8,290 nucleotides of DNA from JBBQDZ01 sp038320185 (lineage in GTDB: Bacteria; Actinomycetota; Thermoleophilia; Gaiellales; Gaiellaceae). Where the stretch lies: assembly GCA_038320185.1 (NCBI GenBank), contig JBBQDZ010000107.1:1-8290 (forward strand), read 5' to 3'. A program made the translations under genes and the position numbers. Below, piece after piece: positions 1-5,725 of the stretch. Within the stretch, counting starts at the first letter, position 1, and every line of letters starts with the position of its first letter. Under the pieces are notes generated by a model, which saw nothing but the letters and a program-made list of their open reading frames with translations, did no database searches and was not told the DNA's origin.

Positions 1-50
1 ACGTGGGAGCCGAGGAACCCGGAGCCCCCGGTGACGAGGTAGCGGCTCAC
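1..50 (-). CDS. N-terminus of an extended SDR family NAD(P)-dependent sugar epimerase/dehydratase/reductase (partial)
   Basis: Reading the minus strand from a GTG at 50-48 gives 16 codons before the window ends: MSRYLVTGGSGFLGSH. This is a textbook first beta strand followed by the GxxGxxG dinucleotide-binding loop of extended SDR sugar enzymes, placed at residues 8-14. The start is fixed by a GTGA overlap: the GTG shares bases 47-49 with the TGA stop of the upstream dehydratase gene, so the two are probably translationally coupled. Nothing beyond the cofactor loop is visible, so the reaction cannot be assigned. An NDP-4-keto-sugar reductase or a 4-epimerase would make sense beside a 4,6-dehydratase, but that is inferred from the neighbour only. 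I see no Shine-Dalgarno sequence. Confidence 0.8.
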   Translation of the reverse strand, partial: MSRYLVTGGSGFLGSH

Positions 51-1195
51 GCGTGAGCGGTCTGCGCGATCGGAGGCCAGTCGACGCGGCCGATCCAGCG
101 CTCACGGTTCTCCGCGTACCAGCCGATCGTGCGGGAGACGCCTTCCTCCCAGGAGACGAGCGGCGTCCAGCCCGTCTCGCGATTGAGCTTCTCGTAGCCC
201 ACCCGCAGGGCCAGCACCTCGCTCGAGCCGGGGCGGTTGCGGGATTCGACCTGCGCGATCTCGCGCTCGGGCCAGTAGCCCTCCTCCTTACCCACCGCAA
301 GGATCATGTCAGCCCAGCGCTGCATCGAGATGTTTTGCCCCTGGCCGTAGACGTAGAGGTCGCCCGGCTTCCCGTACGCCGCCACTGTGAGGTGGCCGCG
401 GACGCCGTCGGTGCAGAAGCAGAAGTCGCGCATCGGCTCGAGCGCGCCGAGCTCGATGGTCTCCCGCTCGAGCGCCTGGGTGATGATCGTCCCCGTGATG
501 TAGCGGGGGTTCTGGCGAGGCCCGTAGTTGTTGAACATGCGTGTGACGAGCGTTGGCAGCCCGAACGCGTCGTAGAAGTTCATCGTCAGGAAGTCGGCCG
601 CCACCTTCGAGGTCGCGTAGATCGACTTCGGATTGATCGGCGAGCGTTCGTGGAGGATGAGGCTCTCGTCGGAGTCGAAGGTGTGGTGCTCGCGCACGTC
701 CGCGTGGACGTTGCCGTACTCCTCGGAGGTGCCGGCCGTGTCGAGCTTCTCGATCTCGAGGCCCTGGTCGACGATCGACTGGAGGAGATTGAGCGTGCCG
801 ACCGTGTTGGCCATGATGGTCTCGTAGGGCCGGTGCCAGGACTCGCCCACGTGCGCCTGCGCCCCGAGGTGGAAGACGTAGGGGCGGTCGGGGGCCTGGC
901 AGAGCTCGCGGACGAGGTAATCGATCGAGGTCTTGTCGGTGAGATCGGCGAAGTGAACCTTCAGGCGGCCGCGCAGGTGCCCGATGTTGTTGAGCGCGCC
1001 GCTCGAGGTCGCGCGCACCAGAGCGTGCACCCTGGCGCCGATCTCCACGAGCGCCTCCGCCAGGTGCGAGCCCATGAAGCCGTCCGCGCCGGTGAGGAGG
1101 ACCGTGCGCCCCGCGTAGGCGTCCGTGAACTCCGCGCGGAGATCGGCCAAACCCTGCTCGGACCAGGCGAGTTGGTGTCTGTTTGACTTCGTCAT
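47..1195 (-). CDS. NDP-sugar 4,6-dehydratase / epimerase of the extended SDR family
   Basis: This 382-residue cytoplasmic enzyme very likely uses NAD(P) to convert an NDP-hexose to a 4-keto-6-deoxy sugar or an epimer. The N-terminal Rossmann fold carries TGADGFMGSHL at residues 35-45. The active site shows TSEEYG at 156-161 and the Tyr-x3-Lys pair Y193/K197 in IYATSK. FNNYGPRQNP (221-230) and RDF (256-258) are typical of the substrate half of NDP-sugar dehydratases. About 30 residues precede the Rossmann fold, more than usual for the family. The ATG at 1195 is preferred: the reading frame stays open to 1540, but that extension is low-complexity Arg/Pro sequence antisense to the flippase gene. 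A TTG at residue 16 is an alternative start. Related proteins are often annotated GDP-mannose 4,6-dehydratase, but this one differs clearly from the canonical Gmd encoded at 4715-5725, so the substrate is left open. It overlaps the next SDR gene by GTGA. Confidence 0.88.
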   Translation of the reverse strand: MTKSNRHQLAWSEQGLADLRAEFTDAYAGRTVLLTGADGFMGSHLAEALVEIGARVHALVRATSSGALNNIGHLRGRLKVHFADLTDKTSIDYLVRELCQAPDRPYVFHLGAQAHVGESWHRPYETIMANTVGTLNLLQSIVDQGLEIEKLDTAGTSEEYGNVHADVREHHTFDSDESLILHERSPINPKSIYATSKVAADFLTMNFYDAFGLPTLVTRMFNNYGPRQNPRYITGTIITQALERETIELGALEPMRDFCFCTDGVRGHLTVAAYGKPGDLYVYGQGQNISMQRWADMILAVGKEEGYWPEREIAQVESRNRPGSSEVLALRVGYEKLNRETGWTPLVSWEEGVSRTIGWYAENRERWIGRVDWPPIAQTAHA

Positions 1196-1197
1196 CG

Positions 1198-2691
1198 ATG
1201 GAGGCCGGCTCCCCGAAGAGTAGCCTGGCGCGCCGCGGGGGCGCGCTGAGGAGCGGCCTCGCGACCGGCCTCTCGCTGCTGACTGTGAGCGCGACGGCCG
1301 GCGCCGTCGGTGCGATCCTCGCGCAGAAGTTCGGCCGGAGCGCCGAGACGGACGGGTTCCTCGCGGCCTACGGCGTCTACCTCGTGCTCGTGCTCGCGGC
1401 ACAGTCGTTCCGGCTCGTCGTCGTGCCCGACCTGACGCGTGCCGCGGCGGAGGGAGAGCTGGGCGCGGAGACGCGTGGCTACCTGCTCGCATTCGTCCTG
1501 CTGGCGGTGGCGGTGAGCGCGGTCGTCGTCGTCTTCTCACATGCCCTGGGCGAGGCGATCACGGGCAGCCTGCCGCCCCTCTCCGGGCAGGTCGCCGGAC
1601 GCGCGCTCGCCTTCCTCGTGCCCGCGGCGTTCGCGCAGCTTCTTGCCGCGATCGCGGTCAGCGCGCTCTCGGCGCGGGACGAGTACCTCGTCGCAGCCTT
1701 CGCCTACGCCGCCGGAGGGATCTCGGGGCTCGTGCTCTTCGTCTTCCTCGCAGACGCCCACGGGACGATCGCGCTGGCATGGGCGACGGTGCTGAACGGC
1801 GCAGTGACGCTCGGGATCCCGCTCGCGGCCCTTCTACGCCGGGGCGATCTCCTCGGCGGAGCCGGGCGGGTGGTCTTACACCGCAGGCTCTGGCGCCTGA
1901 TGCAGGGCTCCGCCGTGCCGATCGCGATCCAGGGCCTGTACCTCGTCTGCCTGCGCCTGGCGGCTGGCCTCGGGGTGGGGAAGGTGACGAGCTTCTCCTA
2001 CGCGTACCTGATCGCGGCCGTCTTCGTCGCCGTCACCGCCGCCTCTGTGGCTCTCATCTCGTCGGCGCCGCTGACACGCCGCGGAGCCGGCGTCGAGGAG
2101 GCGGCTGCTCACGTCGTCCACTCCTCCTGGCTCAGCGTCGCGCTGATCGCCGCGGCCGCGGGGGTCTTCGCGCTCGTCGGCGGAAGGGTCGTGACGACGG
2201 TGCTCGGCGATGCCTTCTCCGGCCACGTCGGGCGGGAGCTCGGTCGTCTCGTCGTCTACCTCACGCCCTGGATGTTCGCCTCGGTCGCCTACACGCTCAC
2301 GTTCCCGCTGGCCTTCGTCTTCCAGCGGACGCGGCTGCTCGTCCCGCTCGCGCTGGGCGTCGTGGCCGTTCACCTCGTGCTCGCGCTCCTGCTGCGCCGC
2401 GCCTTCGGCCTCGTCGGAATCGAGGTCGCGCTCGCGCTCTCGACGTTCCTCGTCGTCGGTGCGCTTCTCTACTCGCTCTCGCCGCAGACCCTCGCGATCT
2501 CGTTCTTCGGCCTCGGCCGGCTCGCCGTCCTGGAGACAGCGCTCGCGGCAGCCTCGTTCGGCGCTCTCTCCATTGTGCTCGGCGGGATCCCCGCGGCGGC
2601 CGCCGGCCTCGCGCTCTACGCCGTTCTTCTAGGCGTCCTGCGTCCCGCGGGCCTGCGGGACGCCTGGGCGTACGTCCGGACGCTGCATTGA
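1198..2691 (+). CDS. MurJ/Wzx-like lipid-linked glycan flippase (MOP superfamily)
   Basis: This very hydrophobic protein of 497 residues should sit in the cytoplasmic membrane and flip a lipid-linked oligosaccharide. I count about 14 membrane segments, roughly at 20-42, 54-76, 95-117, 134-157, 162-184, 190-212, 238-257, 266-289, 309-328, 350-374, 380-400, 404-424, 438-458 and 460-481. The number and length fit the MviN/MurJ and Wzx families. The stretch SFSYAYLIAAVFVAVTAAS near 265-283 followed by PLTRR resembles the MurJ pattern of a small-residue helix ending in a short basic loop. The start is uncertain: the ATG at 1198 lies 2 bases from the divergent dehydratase start, while an in-frame TTG at 1183 would overlap that gene. 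Neither has a Shine-Dalgarno sequence. Its stop overlaps the TTG of the deaminase gene. Glycan-gene neighbours favour a polysaccharide flippase over the housekeeping lipid II flippase, which is inference. Confidence 0.82.
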   Translation: MEAGSPKSSLARRGGALRSGLATGLSLLTVSATAGAVGAILAQKFGRSAETDGFLAAYGVYLVLVLAAQSFRLVVVPDLTRAAAEGELGAETRGYLLAFVLLAVAVSAVVVVFSHALGEAITGSLPPLSGQVAGRALAFLVPAAFAQLLAAIAVSALSARDEYLVAAFAYAAGGISGLVLFVFLADAHGTIALAWATVLNGAVTLGIPLAALLRRGDLLGGAGRVVLHRRLWRLMQGSAVPIAIQGLYLVCLRLAAGLGVGKVTSFSYAYLIAAVFVAVTAASVALISSAPLTRRGAGVEEAAAHVVHSSWLSVALIAAAAGVFALVGGRVVTTVLGDAFSGHVGRELGRLVVYLTPWMFASVAYTLTFPLAFVFQRTRLLVPLALGVVAVHLVLALLLRRAFGLVGIEVALALSTFLVVGALLYSLSPQTLAISFFGLGRLAVLETALAAASFGALSIVLGGIPAAAAGLALYAVLLGVLRPAGLRDAWAYVRTLH

Positions 2692-3293
2692 CGGCGTGGG
2701 GGCAGCTCGAGCCGGCCTGGCGCGAGACCTTTGAGCTGATGTGGGAGGCCTACCGCGCGGGCTCGATCCCGGTCGGAGCGGTGCTCGTGGACGAGGCGGG
2801 CGCGGTCGTGGGGCGCGCCCGCAACCGGATCTTCGAGGACGACCCGCCGGACCCGCAGCTCGCCCGCTCCCGTCTGGCGCACGCGGAGCTGAACGTGCTC
2901 GTCGGGCTGTCCTCGACTCGCACCTACGAGGATTGGACGCTCTACTCCTCGCTCGAGCCGTGCCTGCTCTGCCTCGGCGCGGTCTACATGGCGCGGGTGG
3001 GCAGGGTGCGCTACGCGGGCGCCGACCTCTACGGTGGCGCCGCGGGCCGGGTGCGCGAGAACGATGACATGAGGAGCCATCCGGTGGCCTTCGAAGGGCC
3101 GCTGCCAGGGCCGTTCGGCCTCCTCCCGGAACTGCTCCACGTTGCTTTCTTCCGGCGTCATCGCCCGGACGGGAACGTGATCGTAAGCTACACAGCGCAG
3201 CGCCCGGAGCTCATCGAGCGCGCGGGGGCGATCGAGCCTGCGACGACGTCGCTGGCGGAGGCGCTGCCCGGACTTTGGCCGCTCCTAGCCTAG
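2688..3293 (+). CDS. Nucleoside/cytidine-deaminase-like zinc enzyme with a C-terminal extension
   Basis: The 201-residue product is a zinc-dependent deaminase of the CMP/dCMP/TadA fold. The zinc site is complete: HAE at residues 65-67 (H65 ligand, E67 proton shuttle) and PCLLC at 91-95 (C92 and C95 ligands). SIPVGAVLVD (26-35) is the first strand of the fold and RNR at 45-47 supplies the substrate-side Asn seen in TadA-type enzymes. About 95 residues follow the second zinc motif, so the protein exceeds bacterial TadA (about 150-170 residues). I recall actinomycete nucleoside deaminases of similar length with this tail, substrate unknown. The TTG start overlaps the flippase stop as TTGA. The later ATG at 2739 would remove most of helix 1 ahead of the first strand and is less likely. 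TadA is not assigned, because the tail and the location in a glycan operon argue against the housekeeping copy. Confidence 0.85.
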   Translation: MTAWGQLEPAWRETFELMWEAYRAGSIPVGAVLVDEAGAVVGRARNRIFEDDPPDPQLARSRLAHAELNVLVGLSSTRTYEDWTLYSSLEPCLLCLGAVYMARVGRVRYAGADLYGGAAGRVRENDDMRSHPVAFEGPLPGPFGLLPELLHVAFFRRHRPDGNVIVSYTAQRPELIERAGAIEPATTSLAEALPGLWPLLA

Positions 3294-3296
3294 GTT
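3291..3296 (+). promoter_or_regulatory. Possible -10 element for a leaderless Clp_N transcript
   Basis: TAGGTT lies 7 bases upstream of the ATG at 3304 and keeps the T, A and final T of a sigma-70 -10 box. At this spacing transcription would begin at or next to the ATG. The junction is also the only real gap in an otherwise overlapping operon. I find no -35 element at the usual distance, and the T and A come from the deaminase stop codon TAG, so chance is a real alternative. Confidence 0.2.
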
Positions 3297-3303
3297 TTGG
3301 GGG

Positions 3304-3939
3304 ATGTTCGAACGCTTCACAGAAAGGGCACGCCAGATCGTTGTTCTCGCACAAGAGGAGGCGCGCGCCTTCAAGCACAACTACATCGGCACGGAGCACA
3401 TCCTGCTTGGCCTGCTCCGGGAGGAGGAGGGCCTCGCCCGGCGCGTCCTCGAGTCGCTCGACATTACGATCGCGGAGGTGAGGGCTCAGGTCGGTTGCAT
3501 CGTCGGCCAGGGCGGCGAGGTCACCTCCGGCCAGATTCCCTTCACCCCCAGAGCGAAGAAGGTGCTCGAGCTGTCCCTGCGCGAGGCGCTCTCCCTCGGC
3601 CACAACTGGATCGGCACCGAGCACATCCTGCTCGGGCTCGTGCGCGAGAACGAAGGCGTCGCCGCCCGCATCCTGCTCGACTTCGACGCCGACGCCGAGA
3701 AGATCCGTCACGCAGTCGTCCAGGCTCTCGGCGTCACGCCTCCGGAAGAACCGTACCGGCGGCGTTTCCGGGGAAAGCGGACGCAGCCCGAACGTGCTCA
3801 CTTCGACTATCGCGTCGAGGATGCTCCGAATGCCGTGGAGGAGCTCCGGGACCTGCTGATCGACCTCGACCGCGAGGGGTGGGAGCTCGTCACGAGCGTC
3901 CGCGGGTCACTCCTCGTCTTCAAGCGCCGTACCGTCTGA
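3304..3939 (+). CDS. Stand-alone double Clp_N domain protein with DUF4177-like C-terminal domain
   Basis: The 211-residue protein resembles the N-terminal domain of ClpC but has no AAA+ ATPase modules. Two Clp_N repeats are visible, about 1-65 and 80-142, each with IGTEHILLGL (28-37 and 103-112); RFTERARQIVVLAQEEA (4-20) and FTPRAKKVLELS (80-91) match ClpC closely. E31 and E106 align with E32 and E106 of Bacillus subtilis ClpC, the residues reported to bind phosphoarginine on substrates. Residues 143-165 form a basic linker. Residues 167-209 (FDYRV, then EGWELV at 191-196, then LLVFKR) look like a DUF4177 domain. In other bacteria isolated Clp_N proteins are thought to act as Clp adaptors or decoys, for example mycobacterial ClpC2; a similar job here is inference. 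A 10-base gap separates it from the deaminase gene. GGGGG abuts the ATG and is too close to serve as a ribosome binding site. Confidence 0.88.
   Translation: MFERFTERARQIVVLAQEEARAFKHNYIGTEHILLGLLREEEGLARRVLESLDITIAEVRAQVGCIVGQGGEVTSGQIPFTPRAKKVLELSLREALSLGHNWIGTEHILLGLVRENEGVAARILLDFDADAEKIRHAVVQALGVTPPEEPYRRRFRGKRTQPERAHFDYRVEDAPNAVEELRDLLIDLDREGWELVTSVRGSLLVFKRRTV
3376..3423 (+). repeat. First copy of an intragenic direct repeat in the Clp_N gene
   Basis: This 48-base stretch encodes HNYIGTEHILLGLLRE and is closely matched at 3601-3648, 225 bases (75 codons) downstream in the same frame. It is the DNA trace of the tandem Clp_N motif and marks the corresponding loop and helix in each repeat. 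It is a protein-domain repeat and not a mobile or regulatory repeat. Confidence 0.8.
3601..3648 (+). repeat. Second copy of the intragenic direct repeat in the Clp_N gene
   Basis: Encodes HNWIGTEHILLGLVRE. It differs from the first copy at only a few positions: YI becomes WI, LL becomes LV, and there are some silent changes. This matches the two-fold repeat normal for ClpC N-domains. Confidence 0.8.
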
Positions 3940-4718
3940 TGCGCGGCTGGTGGCGCCTCTACCGGACGAGCGTCGGACTCGGCCTTCGGCACCTCGCGCG
4001 CCATGGCTACGACCGGCAGGCCGCGATTCGGGTCGCCGTCCCGCTCGACCCGAGCCGCTACCTCGAGCTGCCGGAGACCGAGCGGGAGCTTGCCGCTAAG
4101 CCCGGCGAGAAGATCCTCGACCTTGCGAGCCCGAAGCTGCTCGCCGTCGCCCTTGCCCGGGCGGGCGCGGAGGTCACCTCCGTCGACGAGCTCGACTCGG
4201 AGGTCGACACCTGGCAGCGGCTCACGCAGGGCCAGCCGCGCCTGCGCTTCGAGCGGGCCGACGGCCGCGCGCTCCCCTACGCGGACGGGAGCTTCGATCA
4301 CGCCTACAGCGTCTCGGTGCTCGAGCACGTCCCGGAGGCGGGCGACGAGCAGGCGCTCCGCGAGCTCGCGCGCGTGACGAGACCCGGGGGGAGGGTTGTG
4401 ATCACGCTCCCACATGCGAGGGAGGGGTGGACGGAGCACCACGACCGTCCCGCCTACGCCGATCACGGCTCCGGGTCCGACGGCCGGTATTTCTTCCAGC
4501 GCTGGTACGACGAGTCGGCCCTCGAGCGGCTGGTCGCCGCCGCGCCCGCGCTCGAGCTGCGGAGCCGGCGTGTCGCCCGCCTTCAGCCGAACCTGAACGC
4601 GGCCTACAACCGGCTCTTTCCGTGGCTCCTGCCACTCGGGCCTTTCTTCGGCCTCCTGGCGCGCGAGCGCGACGATCCGGCCGGCGACATCGTTCGCCTT
4701 ACCTTCACGCGCCGATGA
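3939..4718 (+). CDS. Class I SAM-dependent methyltransferase (type 11-like) with atypical motif I
   Basis: The 259-residue cytoplasmic protein has the layout of a small Rossmann-fold methyltransferase. The first strand and SAM loop are at 58-66 (EKILDLASP), the acidic strand-2 end at 82-84 (VDE), the base-binding DGRALPYADGSFD at 108-120, strand 4 with SVSVLEHVP at 124-132, and TRPGGRVVITLP at 147-158. The usual GxGxG of motif I is replaced by DLASPK, so SAM binding must differ in detail or activity may be altered; the remaining motifs are intact. The C-terminal part (183-259) contains WYDESALERL and a hydrophobic, Pro-rich FPWLLPLGPFFGLL segment that could be a lid or contact the membrane. 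The ATG shares one base with the Clp_N stop (TGATG), so it is probably translationally coupled. The gmd-containing operon suggests a sugar or glycolipid substrate, which is inferred from context only. Confidence 0.82.
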   Translation: MRGWWRLYRTSVGLGLRHLARHGYDRQAAIRVAVPLDPSRYLELPETERELAAKPGEKILDLASPKLLAVALARAGAEVTSVDELDSEVDTWQRLTQGQPRLRFERADGRALPYADGSFDHAYSVSVLEHVPEAGDEQALRELARVTRPGGRVVITLPHAREGWTEHHDRPAYADHGSGSDGRYFFQRWYDESALERLVAAAPALELRSRRVARLQPNLNAAYNRLFPWLLPLGPFFGLLARERDDPAGDIVRLTFTRR

Positions 4719-5725
4719 GCGGCCGCCGCGCGCTTATCACCGGGATCGGCGGCCAGGACGGCTCCTACCTCGCAGAGCTCCTCCTCGAGGAGGGCTACGA
4801 GGTCTTCGGCATCGTCCGGGCGCTCGAGCAGCCCTATCCGAACCTCGACCCGATCCGGCAGCAGATCGAGCTCCTCCACGCCGACCTGCTAGACCAGCCC
4901 TCGCTTGTCTTCGCCCTCCGCGCCAGCGCGCCGCGTGAGGTCTACAACCTCGCCGCCCCCTCGTTCGTGCCCGCCTCCTGGCAACAGCCGGTGCTGACCG
5001 CCGAGTTCGCGGCCGTGGGAGCGACCGCACTCCTCGAGGCGATCCGTGAGGTCGACAGCGGCATCCGCTTCTACCAGGCGTCCTCGAGCGAGATCTTCGG
5101 CGAGCCGCGCGAGGTGCCGCAGAACGAGGAGACCCCTCTCGCGCCGCTCACTCCCTACGGCGTCGCCAAGGCCTATGCTCACTTCATCGCGCGCAGCTAC
5201 CGCCGCCGTTACGGCCTGCACGCGAGCTCGGGGATTCTCTACAACCACGAGTCGCCGAGGCGACCGCTCGACTTTCTCCCGCGCAAGGTCGCCCACGCAG
5301 CAGCGGCGATCAGCCTCGGCCGTCAGGACGAGCTGCAGCTCGGCAGCCTCGAGGCCCGCCGCGATTGGGGTTATGCACGCGACTACGTGCGGGCGATGTG
5401 GCTGATGCTCCAGCGCGAGGAGGCCGACGACTTCGTGATCGCCACGGGCGTGGCCCACAGCGTCGGCGAGCTGGTGGAGTGCGCTTTTGCGCGCGCCGGA
5501 CTCGACTGGACGAGGTATGTGCGCGTGGACGAGTCGCTCCAGCGCGGAGCTGCCGAGCTCCACGACCTCGTCGGCGACGCGTCACGAGCGCGCGAGCGGC
5601 TCGCGTGGGAGCCGAGCGTCGGCTTCGAGGGTCTCGTCCATCTCCTCGTCGACGCCGATCTCGAGCGCCTCGCCGGCGACTCGCATCACCCCGAGCCTCA
5701 CGAATCCTCCGCCAGCTCCCGGTAG
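4715..5725 (+). CDS. gmd: GDP-mannose 4,6-dehydratase
   Basis: Converts GDP-D-mannose to GDP-4-keto-6-deoxy-D-mannose with bound NADP, the entry step to GDP-fucose, GDP-D-rhamnose and related sugars. The 336-residue length fits the family. Signatures follow the Gmd order: TGIGGQDGSYLAE at 9-21, HADLLD at 55-60, YNLAAPSFV at 77-85, QASSSEIFG at 121-129, PYGVAKAYAHFI at 147-158, NHESPRR at 177-183 and RDWGYARDYVRAMWLML at 216-232. By alignment with E. coli Gmd (Thr132, Glu134, Tyr156, Lys160) the active residues are S124, E126, Y148 and K152; Ser for Thr is conservative. The last 15 or so residues are a His/Ser/Glu-rich tail that reads into the convergent glycosyltransferase gene. The ATG overlaps the methyltransferase stop as ATGA. 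No Gmd partner (reductase or epimerase) is complete in the window; the SDR gene at the left edge is a candidate. Confidence 0.95.
   Translation: MSGRRALITGIGGQDGSYLAELLLEEGYEVFGIVRALEQPYPNLDPIRQQIELLHADLLDQPSLVFALRASAPREVYNLAAPSFVPASWQQPVLTAEFAAVGATALLEAIREVDSGIRFYQASSSEIFGEPREVPQNEETPLAPLTPYGVAKAYAHFIARSYRRRYGLHASSGILYNHESPRRPLDFLPRKVAHAAAAISLGRQDELQLGSLEARRDWGYARDYVRAMWLMLQREEADDFVIATGVAHSVGELVECAFARAGLDWTRYVRVDESLQRGAAELHDLVGDASRARERLAWEPSVGFEGLVHLLVDADLERLAGDSHHPEPHESSASSR

Noticed and set aside
53..1186. Long plus-strand open frame (377 codons) opposite the dehydratase gene
   Set aside because: It lies antisense to a clear SDR enzyme. Its translation is Arg/Val/Asp-rich with no recognisable motif, as expected from the complement of GC-rich codons.
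1217..1222. TACTCT on the minus strand as -10 box for the dehydratase gene
   Set aside because: It fits TAnnnT only, has no -35 partner, lies in flippase coding sequence and leaves a leader without a usable ribosome binding site.
1196..1540. 115-residue N-terminal extension of the dehydratase frame
   Set aside because: It is Arg/Pro/Ser low-complexity sequence antisense to the flippase membrane segments. The ATG at 1195 gives a sensible protein start.
1779..2687. Upstream extension of the deaminase frame inside the flippase gene
   Set aside because: It is an Arg/Pro-rich out-of-frame shadow of the flippase. The deaminase fold begins only after the TTG at 2688.
3284..3294. CCTAG direct repeat and CCTAGG palindrome between the deaminase and Clp_N genes
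   Set aside because: It overlaps the deaminase stop codon, is too short for a terminator stem and has no following T run.
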